A stretch of DNA of 64,000 nucleotides, from the NCBI GenBank assembly GCA_006503535.1, contig QYRS01000001.1:1674001-1738000 (forward strand), in the 5' to 3' direction. Positions 1 to 10,881 of this stretch are shown in pieces. The stretch's first letter is position 1; every line of letters begins with the position of its first letter. This stretch comes from Arthrinium phaeospermum (Eukaryota; Ascomycota; Sordariomycetes; Amphisphaeriales; Apiosporaceae). The notes beneath the pieces were generated by a model. That model saw only the letters and a program-made list of their open reading frames with translations, did not search any database and was not told the origin of the DNA. A program made the translations under genes and the position numbers.

Positions 1-3000
1 CAAAGACGCAATGGCAAGATCTTGGAGACGTCATCTATCTTGAAAAGGACGATGACATCCCAGCTGATCATACTTCTGCAACCTCTGGCCCGATGGGTTG
101 CCTACATTGAAACCATGGCGCTAGACGGCGAGACGAATCTGAAAAGCAAGAAGGCCTGTCCCTTATTGGCGAAACGATGCGCAACACCGGATGACATTCG
201 AACGTGCAATGCCGTCGTGGTCGCTGAGGACCCCAATGCCGATCTTTACAACTTCCAGGGTCGGGTAGTGGTTGGTGAAGAAGCTACACCCCTGACCCAG
301 AACGAGATCGTATACCGTGGCTCTACCCTACGGAACACATCTTCTGCCATTGGGCTTGTTGTCAATGCTGGCGAAGAGTGCAAGATTCGCATCAATGTGC
401 ACGACTATCTGCATGCTAAGGCACCGGCCATGCAGAAGAACCTCAACAGTATGGTTCTCTTCCTCGTCCTTGTTGTTGTCATGATTGCGATTGGCTTGAC
501 CATTGGCCATATATTGTGGAAGCACGAGTTTCTCGAAAAGGCATGGTACCTGCGCAAAAAACCAATCCCCGAGTCGACCAGATCATTGGCACCTACATCA
601 TCATGTTCAGTACACTTATTCCTCTCAGTCTGATCATCAGTATGGAGATCGTGAAAATTGGTCAATGGTACTTCATGCAAGATGTGGAGATGTATGATCC
701 GGAAACCGACACTCCGATGGAGGCACACACGACGACAATATTGGAAAACCTGGGGCAGGTCAGCTACGTGTTCAGCGACAAGACCGGGACATTGACCGAA
801 AACAACATGCGCTTCCGAAAAATCACTGTGGCTGGATCTGCTTGGTTTCACGATATGGACCTAAAGGCAAATGGAAAAGGGAAGGCGAATTTGGAAGTGA
901 ACGACACCGCGCTCGTGGAACAACCCTCACCGCAATCACCAACATCGCTGAAACCTAGGCTGGGACCCGAAGTCTTTACCAGATACAGCACGGCCAGATT
1001 TGACTACTGAGGACCTCATTCGATACATTCACGAAAAGCCCGATACCCATTCTCTCGAAAGGCACGGCAATTTATTCTCTGCATAGCTCTTTGCCACACA
1101 TGCCTTCCTGAGAGAACGGACGATGGGAGACTTGAATTTCAGGCTGCTTCTCCTGATGAGCTTGCTTTGGTCAAAGCAGCACAGGATTTGGGCCTTGTCC
1201 TGATTGACCGACCAACTGGGTCCATTGTGCTTGTGCACACAGCCCCGGTGGTGGGCAGATCACGGAAACCTACCAAGCACTCGACGTCATCGAGTTCAGT
1301 AGCCAGCGCAAAAGGATGTCCATTGTTGTTCGCATGCCCGACGGTAAAATCTGCATCATCTGCAAGGGCGCGGATACCGCAATCATTCCCCGGTTAAAGC
1401 AGTCGCGACTCGCTATGAAAAAGGCCGCGGATGTGGACCGCAAGGTTTCGATGCGCAAAAGTATGGAGGCTGAAAAAGCGTTGCAGCGGAAGAGTACTCA
1501 GATTGGAGATTCGAGGGCCAGCAGTCACTTTCCCCGGAATTCTGCCACCCTATCGCGGCACCAAAGCACCATGCGTCGCAGTTTTTGGCATGGCGAGAGC
1601 TCTCTCGACAAAAGCGGTGCTGCCGTCACGGCGAGGTTGAGACCTGGTTGACTGAAAGAGAGTTGGAGGAGTCTGGGCCCTCTTCCCAGCATCGAGCGTT
1701 ATACCAGTCGCCACGTCATTCCACAGCACTCTCACCCATCTCGCCCACCGTTCCCGAGGACCCCCTGGAAGGCATGGTGGACGAAGCCGTTGCTGCGAAC
1801 GAGGCATCTGTTTTCGAGCGTTGCTTCCAGCACATGGACGCATTCGCCTCCGAAGCCTGCGGACTCTGCTCTTCGCTTATCGGTATATGGACGAGCTGAC
1901 TACCTGGCCTGGCGTAAGACATATCAGGAAGCGTCTACCAGTCTGGTCAACAGGACGACCGCATGGAGGCGGCAGGCGACCTAATCGAGCATGATTTCAC
2001 ATTGGCAGGTGCCACGGCTATCGAGGACAAGCTACAGGCCGGTGTACCGGACACGATTGACAAGCTGCGGCGTGCCAACATCAAGGTGTGGATGCTGACT
2101 GGCGACAAACGCGAGACTGCCATCACTATTGCACATTCGGCCAGGATTTGCAAACCATTCTCCGAGATTTCCATCATTGACGCCACGGCGGAAGACTGGG
2201 AATCGCACATGACCACCACACTTACTGATGTATGCCGCGGTATGATTGCGCATTCTGTTGTTGTTTGTGGATGGTCACACCCTGGGTGATTGACGGAAAC
2301 GAGGCCTGGAAATGCATATTCTACGATCTGGTCGTGCGAGCTGATTCGGTCATTTGCTGCCGAGCATCCCCCGCTCAGAAGGCCAACCTCGTCAAGAGCA
2401 TTCGCGATCTAGTCCCGAAGTCTCTGACGTTTGGCCATCGGACGGCGCCAACGACATTCCCATGATCCAGGCTTCGCACGTCGGTGTCGGCATTTCGGGC
2501 CGCGAGGGCCTGCAAGCCGCCCGCACTGCCGATTTCGCTATTGCTCAGTTCCGGTTCCTGCAGCGCTTGCTCTTCGTCCACGGTCGCTGGAATTACCTCC
2601 GAACGGCCCAATTCATTCTGGTAACTTTCTGGAAAGAATTGGTGTTTTATTTGGCCCAGGCTGCTTACCAGCGATCCACGGGGTACTCTGGGACTTCATT
2701 GTACGAGTCAACGTCCTTGACGGTATTCAATACGCTCTTCACGTCGCTCGCCGTTATCCTTCCTGGCATACTGGAAAAGGATCTGAAGGCGGAAACGCTA
2801 CTTGCCGTCCCGGAACTTTGTAAGTTAGGAATGCATCTTTTAATATGCCTCGCTTCTCCCCCTCCTTATTTTGGTCATTCACTTGGTCACATCTTACTTT
2901 GTGTCCGCGTTAACTAACAAAACATACAGACATCTACTGCCAGCGTGGAAGGCTTTCAACCTGAGAAAGTTCTTCAAGTGCATAGTCATTGGCGGTATAG

Positions 3001-3419
3001 AGGCCATGATTGTCTACTTTTCGGTATGGGCCGTGGCGGCAACGCTGGTTCAAGGCGACAACCACGTGTTTGCCTTCGGAAATGCCGTCTTTACGGTTGG
3101 TGTGGTGTTCATCAACATTAAACTACTGTTCCTCGATGTGCACCACAAGACCGTCATCATCATCGGGGCCTTGTTCATCACAGTCGGTGGTTGGTTCGTC
3201 TACAACCTGCTCTATTCCGCGGCGTCGAAGGCCGTCTTTCAGGAAAAGATGGTTCACGATGGCTTCATCCATGTTTTCGGCCCGCAGCTTTGGTGGTGGG
3301 CCAGCGTTGGCCTGGGCCTGACCGCCGTGATTGGGCTCGAGCTCGTCCTCAAGGCGGTTGTGCGCGTCTACTTCCCGACCGATGCTGAGCAGTGGCAGAC
3401 GAGAAGGCGGGCAATGTGA
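1..3419 (+). CDS. DNF3: P4-type ATPase (phospholipid flippase), Dnf3-like; 5' partial, frame-disrupted
   Basis: P4-ATPases move phospholipids to the cytosolic leaflet of Golgi, endosomal or plasma membranes. Seen, in order: actuator-domain DGETNLK (near 125-145), the phosphorylation motif DKTGTLTEN (near 778-802), KGADTAI (near 1365-1380), the hinge motif MLTGDKRETA (near 2092-2121), and the last transmembrane helices (2600-3400). The stretch after the hinge (GLQAARTAD, QFRFLQRLLFVHGRWNY, then GTSLYES) resembles the Dnf3 branch more than Drs2 or Dnf1/2. One intron is clear (2820-2929, GTAAGT..CAG with CTAAC branch point). Coding switches frame at least eight times by single bases, for example a C short in the run near 572-576 and a G short near 2950. 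The frame ending at 3419 is probably also shifted, because the next frame continues with a plausible lysine-rich tail. The gene begins left of the window. Family assignment is firm; Dnf3 subfamily is inference; whether the breaks are real is unknown. Confidence 0.85.
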
Positions 3420-4351
3420 AGCAGGTGCTGAAGCAGCACGCGGCTGAGCGAGGCGAGGCAGCTGCTGGGTGCCGAGTTGGACCTCCCGCAGTCGCGGGAT
3501 GGGACGAAAGGAGGGGGACGGGGGACGACCAGCATATCCGTGAGGCCAGCATTGATTGGGCACGGGTGTGATGAGGATGATGAGTTGTTGGTGTGTTGGC
3601 TTGCATCCTTCATGATTATGAATTGCTTTATGTTTATACGCCCTTTCTGGGTTTTAGTTCTTTTCGTCGGCAGACCGGCTTCGATACCCTGGGATTGCAT
3701 TGGAGTTGGGGCAAGTAGTGTGATCGTGTATATGTATATACATTCGAATCAGAGAAGCACCGCAGTTGCTACCGATTATTTTCAATCGCGGATTTTGAAC
3801 TGCGTGACTATTTCAATGCTGGCTTTTGTAGACAACAGATTCTCATCTCGTGGTCTGAATATCCCATGATCGCTTGGTATCCGATCGCTGACTGCTCCTG
3901 CCCATACCATAACTTACTCTACTGGCAGGAATAAACATTTGCTATCAATCCGAGATGCTTTACGCGACAATGTGCAATCTCAAAAGCATGGAGATGCCGG
4001 CCGCATGCATACGCTGGCTGTCAAAGGTGCGGCGGCATGCTGCTTCTCCACTCCAGTGCATGTTTCAAGACGTCGGATTGTCGGATCGTGGATCATAGCG
4101 TGCGTGGTGGGTGCTGCGTTTCGGCCATCACAAAAGTTGGGCAGTGCGGTGTGTGGGCTGTGGAAAGTCCAACTATTGGTGTTACCTTTTCTCGAAATTT
4201 TTTGATGGCATAATTGTTTATTACAATACGAACTGGGGGACGCCGGAAAAGTTGTTTGCGTTCTTGCTTTTAGGCAATCTGCTACGTTTCACTCGTTCGG
4301 AAAACAAGACCCCGCACAAACTGGATTTGTGTTTCCTGTGTGCCTCGCAAT
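3420..4351. other. Intergenic, 3' flank of the flippase gene
   Basis: No gene recognised. The first 100-150 bases may still be the true C-terminal coding end of the flippase in a shifted frame. The rest has normal composition and short unconvincing frames only. Confidence 0.5.
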
Positions 4352-5941
4352 ATGGCTTCGCCGATACTGTCTTCCGAGTTCCACGCCGCTGTTGGGGCTC
4401 CGGCGCCGTCTTCTCGACCCCAGAGGCGGAACCGAGGAGGATCCGGGGGTGGGGGGTTGAGTGGCCAGGTCAAGGCGATGGCGCAGCAGGCGGACAAGAG
4501 ATGAGTCCGAATTCCAAGGCTGCCAGGAGAGCCAGAAGTTCTGGGGCTGAGGAAGACTTGGTGTTGTTGGAGTGGATGCGATCTGTAAGTCCTGCTTCTG
4601 AAGCAGCGAGGGTTTGTTGGAGTCTCGTAACTGACATATGTGTTCAGCATCTTGGCGACAGTGAGTACTTGCTTGCGCTATGTTTACTTCCTCCTCCCCC
4701 TTTCTTGCCAAGAAAGTCATAATGTTTCCAGGGTTCGTTTGAAGAGCTATCGCCTGACAACTGCTGCGTTCATGTTAGGGAAGGAAGTGAGCACATCCGG
4801 ACTGGATACAGGTGCGTTACGCTTTCCGTCCCTTTCCTACCAAGATTTGAGAGCAGTGATTGATGCAGGAGGTTTAGACGAGAGACGGCATCATGGAAGG
4901 ATTGCTTGCGGAGTTGGACCTACCTACACAACGAGACGGGTATGCGGACGACAAATTCCCTCCCCATGGCATGCTGGTTGACTGACGCATATGGCGCTGC
5001 GTACTTCTTACAGTGAGCATCTTCTCGCACGTCTTGGGCGCGCTGCTGTTCCTGTCGCTCCCGTACCACGTCTTCAACACCGAGATTCCGCCCCGATACG
5101 CGGTGGCTACTCGGACCGACATCGTGGTGTGCAGTATCTACTTTGGCGGGTGGCCATCTGTTTCGTACTATCGACAATGTAAGGGAACCCCTTTCAAGCA
5201 GATCGGCAGATAACATATACTGACATACGTGATCAGATTCCACACCTTCATGTCCCACAGCCAACCGTCTACGCCCGAGGCATGCAGCTCGACTTCCAGG
5301 GCATCCTGCTGCTGATGTGGGGTCGACGGGTGCCGCTGCCTACTACCACTTCGGCGAACCGTGCCGCCGACAGATGATGCACACATCCGCCGCCGCCGCG
5401 ACGACCTACGGCGTCGTGACCACGCGCTCGCGGTGTTGTGCTCGCTCGCCACGTTCCACCCGGGCATCGGCGGGCCGCGCCTGGGCCACGCGCGCGCCGT
5501 TGTTCGCGGCCTTTGGGGCGGGCTCGTTTCTGGTCCCCGTCGGGCACGGCGTCTGGGCGTACGGGTGGGCCGAGCAGAGCCGGCGGCTGGGGCTGCCGTG
5601 GATCGGCTCACGGCCTTGTGCAATGGGGTCGGGGTGGTTTTGTATGCGTTCAAGGTACGTACGTGCACGTGCTGCGTGTGGTGATGAGGGTGGTGGTGGT
5701 GGGGGTAATGAATGTGTTCTACACAGTATCTCATTTACCTGGTGGGGACATTTGATTGCTGACACTGACTGGTTGACCGTGACAGATACCCGAGAAATGG
5801 TGCCCCAAGGTCTTTGACATCTTCGGGGCAAGCCATCAGATCATGCACATCATGGTGGTTTTCGCGGCGCTGGCGTACAGCCAGGCAGTGTTGGCGGCAT
5901 TCGACTACAGGCACAGCGGGAGGGGCATGGATGTTTGCTAG
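4352..5941 (+). CDS. PAQR / haemolysin-III family membrane protein (Izh/adiponectin-receptor-like), frame-disrupted
   Basis: Seven-helix membrane protein of the PAQR family, zinc-dependent hydrolase-like proteins linked in fungi to sterol and zinc homeostasis. Seen: a variable basic N-terminus from 4352, LHNETVSIFSH spanning an intron (about 4958-5013), a helix with LGALLFLSLPYHVFN, FVLST then FHTFMSHS with the first metal-ligand histidine (about 5160-5260), YARGMQLDFQGILLLMWG (5271-5322), and the C-terminal SHQIMHI motif giving the other two histidines (5835-5855), ending in TAG at 5941. Several short introns are visible, for example GTAAGG..CAG (5179-5237) and GTACGT..CAG (about 5656-5785). 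The reading frame is lost at least three times inside exons, each explained by one missing G (GGCGGGTGG near 5150, TGGGGTCG near 5320). Exons 4585-4815 are uncertain. Family call is strong; the exact protein cannot be reconstructed without correcting the sequence. Confidence 0.75.
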
Positions 5942-6461
5942 ATAGGGGTGCATTACTTAAATTAGGTAGACTTGGGGCTTGATTCTCTTGAAGCCTTGGG
6001 CCCAAGACACAAACTTTCTCTCACAGATTGACCAGAGTCACATACAGCAGAGCGACATTCCAGGCACGCATTTCGCATGGCAAAGCGTCGTTAATGCAAG
6101 CAATTTCCAAGATGTTGAGGAGCGACGAGTCAGCAATAGCGGTGACTGGGTGTTCGTGCTAGCTTCGGCCAGGTGGCGCCACTTGCGAAAGGTGCTAGGG
6201 GGAGGACCTGACAGGACCCCTAATGCATGAGATGAGACCCCAGCAGGGGCCGAAACTCCAGTTAGTTAGTAGGTAGAACAGCATAGTCTCAAGTTCTCGG
6301 CCTGTCGTGTGCGCTCCCTCCCTAATCCGCCAGAAAACCTCGCAGCCCTTACTTTTGTAGCGATTGGAAGCGCCAGCAACACACATCAACTGTCTCTCTC
6401 TACATTATCTTGATATCTGTCGGACCACAACCTAACCTCCCCGCAACTCCCCGACTTTCGA
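5942..6461. other. Intergenic between PAQR and coactosin-like genes
   Basis: No gene recognised. The last 100 bases, with TATATCTATACCTATACC-type repeats just past the region end, are probably the promoter and leader of the coactosin-like gene. Confidence 0.4.
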
Positions 6462-6861
6462 CCGATCCCGAACCCACATATATCTATACCTATACCTATA
6501 CACCATGTCGTGCGTCAACCTGGACGAGGTGAAGGCGGCGTACGAGTCGGTGCGCTCCGACAAGGAAGAGACCAACTGGGTCCTGCTGTCGTACGCGGCG
6601 GCCAAGGGCGACAGCTGGCGCTGACGGCGACGGGCCAGGGCGGGCTCGAGGAGCTGGCCGAGCCGATCCCGAACCCACATATATCTACCTATACCTATAC
6701 ACCATGTCGTGCGTCAACCGGACGAGGTGAAGGCGGCGTACGAGTCGGTGCGCTCCGACAAGGAAGAGACCAACTGGGTCCTGCTGTCGTACGCGGCGGC
6801 CAAGGGCGACAAGCTGGCGCTGACGGCGACGGGCCAGGGCGGGCTCGAGGAGCTGGCCGAG
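6462..6861 (+). repeat. Tandem direct duplication, two copies of about 200 bp, over the coactosin 5' end
   Basis: Copy 1 is 6462-6662 and copy 2 is 6663-6861. Each holds the leader (CCGATCCCGAACCCACATAT and CTATACC repeats), the ATG (6505 and 6704) and about the first 52 codons. They differ by a 2-nt leader gap, by one missing T after the fifth codon of copy 2, and by one missing A in a GGCGACAAG stretch of copy 1. The junction sits at a CCGA microhomology. Confidence 0.9.
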
Positions 6862-7144
6862 CAGCTCGACGAGGGGCAGGCGCAGTACGCGTACGCGCGC
6901 ATCGAGTACGCCAACGACAGCGAGTCGAAGCGGGTCAAGTTCATCTTCGTCGTGTGGATCGGCGAGAAACACAAAGGTCATGCGCAAGGCCGGCGTCAGC
7001 ATCCACGCCGGCCACGTCAAGGACATCTTCGCCCACCACAGCATCCAGGTCACGGCCAGCCACAAGACCGACCTCAAGGAGGAGAGCATCGTCAAGCAGT
7101 TGCGCGCGGCCGGCGGGGCCGACTACAACGGCGGTCGCGGCTGA
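6505..7144 (+). CDS. Coactosin-like protein (ADF-H domain), 5' end duplicated and frame-disrupted
   Basis: Coactosins bind F-actin through one ADF-homology domain and act in the cytosol on actin turnover. After allowing for indels the product is about 146 residues, the usual coactosin length. Recognisable are the start MSCVNLDEVKAAYESVR, the WVLLSY strand, the FIFVVWIGE core strand before the long helix, HAGHVKDIFAH, and the C-terminus ending ADYNGG. No intron is needed. The full-length copy runs from the ATG at 6704; the ATG at 6505 belongs to an upstream partial copy. Three single-base indels break it: a missing T after codon 5 of the downstream copy, a missing A in the upstream copy, and an extra base in GAAACACAAAGG near 6970. 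If the DNA is real the locus cannot make coactosin; if it is a consensus error, one normal gene sits here. Confidence 0.8.
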
Positions 7145-7663
7145 AGAGAGAAATAAAACGAAGATAAAGAGGCAACAAGAAAACGCGACCGGTTATTAGA
7201 AACGATAAGAGGGGGGAAGGAAGACCAGCAAGCGAAGAGGGCGGGCTGCATTTTGAAATGAATCAATGGAATACATAACTTATACTGGATAAAAGAAGGC
7301 GTCGGCTCGATACAATTACAACAACCAGCACATCAATGGGTTTCTTGGATACACCCGGTTCGAATTTGGGTATTGCAGGATAGAGATTAGACATCTATTT
7401 TAGAGGACAGTCAATTGAAGTATTCCCGGTGCAACCTCCAACTTGCACCCTGGTTTGCTGCTTGCAACAACAGAGTTCCAGACAGAGACGTGTGCAGCAG
7501 CAGCGTTCAATCAAATGCCACATGCCGCCCGTCTGCCGTGCCGTCCCTCCTTCCAAAGGAATGGTGGGGTTGGACCTGTGCAGCCTCAACCATCAAGCTA
7601 TGTGTGCCCCTCCATCAACTTGTGCAATCCCAACCAACATCAGCAAACAAACAACCAGAGACA
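7145..7663. other. Intergenic
   Basis: Coactosin 3' flank and the promoter of the following p34/Irc6-like gene. No further gene seen. Confidence 0.4.
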
Positions 7664-8924
7664 ATGGATATCTCTAATCCACGGCGCATATTGGCCGTCT
7701 CGCTAGAAGACGATGCAATACACCTAAGCAGAGTTGTCAAAGGTAGGCAGCTTCAACCCCAATTTTCCTTCTCTTCTCCTATTGCCGCTAGATCCAGTAG
7801 CGGTTGGATGTGGAGCACGTAGCTGTCTGTACCAGCCAGCCAGCCGGCCCCTCCAGTGCCACCAGCTGGCACATCTGCCATACGTCCCTCAGATATATCG
7901 GGGTACCTACCACAGGTCAACCCAACCGAAAGGAGCTACTAGACTAACATGCCGCAATAGACCTGACCGGCTCGGCGCCCGAGACGGCGTCCACGACCCT
8001 GGCCGGGGCCTCCCACACCCTGTCGCTCAAGACGACCTACTACACGGCCGAGGTGCCCATCTGGCTGGACCTCATCGCGGACCCGTCCGAGTGGTCCGCC
8101 TCGTTCCTGTCCGCCGAGGCCAAGGAGGTGCTGCAGGTTCTCGGCGGCCTCGTCGTCGTCTTCCCGCTGCCGCTGAAGACCGACTCGGACGAGGCCAAGG
8201 CCGCCCGGGCGCTCATCGAGCACGTCGGCCAGGTCGTCCAGAAGGGGCTCGGCGGCTGGGCGTGGGACGGCGTCGGGCTGTGCGTCGGCGTCGGCGAGAT
8301 CGACGATGTGGACGAGTGGGACGGGTGCGCCGCCGAGTGCGGGCTCGAGTTCGTCCAGGTGCGGGCCAAGGGCACCGAGGCGAGGACGAGTTTGTATGCC
8401 ATCATGACATGGCTAATATGGTTTGCTCGACAGAGAAGACCGGTATCCCGCGCGCGAAGGAGGCCTTGGAAGCCAACGAGTGGGATCAAGTAGGGGACGA
8501 TGATCTCGGCTCTGATTTTGGGGATTTCGAAGCAGCCTGGACGAGGACGGCGAGGGCAGCAAGGACGCGGACCTGGACCCCGAGAGCCTGGACTTCGGCT
8601 TCGATCGTGAGGACTTCCAGGGCCTGAAGAAGGCCATTTGGGGCGCCGGGGCAGAAGGCGGTGATGAAGACGGGGAGGGTTTCGTGGACGGGGAACTGCC
8701 CGGCCAACAAGATAAGAAGCAGAAGCAAGGGCCGAAGAAGCGGACACTAGCAGCAACGGCGCCAGTAAGGAGGGGCTGATAATTTAGATGAGGCCGAAGT
8801 TCAGAAGTTGGAAGGGATGATGCGCAAGCTCCAGGCGGTAAGGGATATGAGCGCGGGCTTGCCCGAGGACCAGCGCAAGCGCATGGCGGCCAAGGCGGTC
8901 GGCGAGGTCATGAAAGATCTCTGA
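7664..8924 (+). CDS. IRC6: Alpha/gamma-adaptin-binding protein p34 / Irc6-like, frame-disrupted
   Basis: The p34 (AAGAB)/Irc6 family has a small-GTPase-like fold and works with clathrin adaptor complexes in vesicle traffic. Exon 1 (7664-7742) starts MDISNPRRILAVSL and is spliced by GTAGGC..TAG (7743-7960) to an exon opening DLTGSAPET and containing AEVPIWLDLI. A second intron (about 8393-8431) joins to EKTGIPRAKEALEANEWDQ, the family hallmark. The tail is acidic and ends in the conserved helix with EVQKLEGMMRKLQAVRDMS, then a stop at 8922-8924. The frame is lost near 8535-8550 (after DFGDFEA the sensible frame resumes with DEDGEGSKD) and again near 8760-8790, where another intron or indel lies. 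Family call comes from the EKTGIPR block and C-terminal helix. As with its three left neighbours, the breaks are single-base and may be sequence errors. Confidence 0.75.
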
Positions 8925-10873
8925 GCAAACCTGCTTAATATCGGAAAATCAAATGTTTCTATATTTACGACCGTTGTTGGAGATAGATGATTGTGAGATA
9001 AACGACGCCTGGACAAGGCTGAAATGGCACAGCCCAAGTCGATAAGACCATCTCTAGCTGCACGAAACTATATTCATGCTGTATACGAGAAAACATGTCG
9101 AAATACGGGTTCTCCTGAGAGCCTTGTCCTTGTGGTGTTTGCGATGTCCTTTTCTATTAATCAGACGTGGCGTCAACTTGATAGCATCACGATTCAATCC
9201 TGCCGACCAAAGGGAGGCATCATCTTTAGATAATACAGAAATAGCCATGGACTTTTAAGCTATGTCGTGTCATAGCTTTCAATTATTTATAAGCTTAATA
9301 AATTTTATATTGTTATTATTGAGCTACACTTACCACGCCATAGCCTATTCCATAATTTTTATATTACTTATTCATTCGGTTGGTGTTACGGTGTTTGATG
9401 TAGTGGACTTCGTGTCGGGTTGTGCAGTTCGAAACTAAGCTGTCCTTCCGCCCAACGAATCTTCTTTTGATGGACTATGGCGCCGACAAGAGACGATCAG
9501 AGGAGAGACCAAGTTATGTCGCGCTTGAAATTAACGATTCCATTCCATAGGAATAGATAGCATGGTTACGAGAAGCCCATAGGCTTCGCAAAGAGGCGAG
9601 CCTCTAATACTGTTTCAACCAATATCGCATTCAGCTCTAGCTATGGCCAACACGACACGTGATATCAATTAGAACATCAACTGGAGGATGTCACTCATAT
9701 AATGACTGAATCGGCCTAGGTGGTTTCGTATAAGAGTGCTGCGAAGGTATAACGAGAAGTACGAACGATGATCTCCGTCCAACGACACTTCACCGCTCTC
9801 GCTACAACTTGATCTTCACCCCTTTCTACCAAAACCAGGCTTTGATGCTCTGAGTATGCAGCCGCTTGCCGCATGTCATGTAGATATCACTACTGCTGAA
9901 CACCGGATAATTGTCCTGGAACATGCACTTTTAGCTCCGCCGCCGGCCACCCGGTCCGCCCACCGCCCAAGGAAACGCATCTACCACAGCCCCTATGACA
10001 AGGGATACGCCAAATCGTGGCGAATCCATTAGACCAGGCCGGCTCTTCTTCCCCTCCCTACCCCTTGCAGCGTACTCCGGAGGTCGAAGGCAAGGAGGTT
10101 TTGAGCCGAGACGCGACTACGATTCCTTGTTCGCCGGCAGGGCGAAGCACCTACCATTCGACTCACTCCAATCGATCGGCCACACATGGAGCCAGTAGTA
10201 ACTATACTAAGCATCATCTTCACATCTTCACACACCTGGAGACAATGGGCAACGAGACCATGGGGTCGTTTCGTACGCAGTGAAAGAAAGTTCTTTAGCT
10301 AGGTCTCATGATATGGACAGGCGCGGTAAACCCCAGCTTGCCAGCAGCCATCTTGCTCGAGTCGGGAGTCGAGGCCTCCAATAGCCCCCCTCTCGTTGAT
10401 GGATCCCAATCAACGGACTACTCCGCTCGTCGCAGAGAGATATCAGGACTCTTTCCTTTGCCCATCGTGAGCCCCATGATGAAGGCGCGAGGGGATAGTC
10501 AGAGAATAGGCCGATCGGTCGGTCGGTCGGTCGGTAGCAAGACAGAAAGCAACGCGCGTAATCTCCCATGCCGGGTCCGTTGTTGATACTCTACTTGAAA
10601 ACCAGCGCAGCATCCGCATCCACAGCGGGAAGCACCGCCGCACGCCCCAAACCGTCGTGTTTCGCGGGAGCGACAAAGGGAGCCGTTCACGGGGTAAATC
10701 GTGTGGGAGGCCAGATCCGCGCAAGTATGGGAAAGAGCCTCACCCAGAGTGCCCTGAACCCCGTGTGTATCCAAACCAGATAGGAATGCCGATCGGTAGG
10801 GTGATGATCAACAGGCCGCAGACAGGCCGCGGGGCTGGACCCTTTCACTGTTGTTCTTGCGCGCGTGTGTGTA
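8925..10873. other. Gene-free stretch
   Basis: No gene recognised on either strand. 9255-9370 is a small AT-rich patch. 10515-10534 is a short (GGTC)n tract. The remainder has mixed composition with no long frame showing fungal coding character. Confidence 0.5.
10515..10534. repeat. Tetranucleotide (CGGT)n microsatellite
   Basis: Five near-perfect tandem CGGT units, directly readable. No gene overlaps it. Confidence 0.85.
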
Positions 10874-10881
10874 CGGAGTAT
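10874..10881. repeat. Left target-site duplication of the hAT element
   Basis: CGGAGTAT, identical to 13216-13223. Eight bases is the hallmark duplication length of hAT transposition. Confidence 0.85.
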
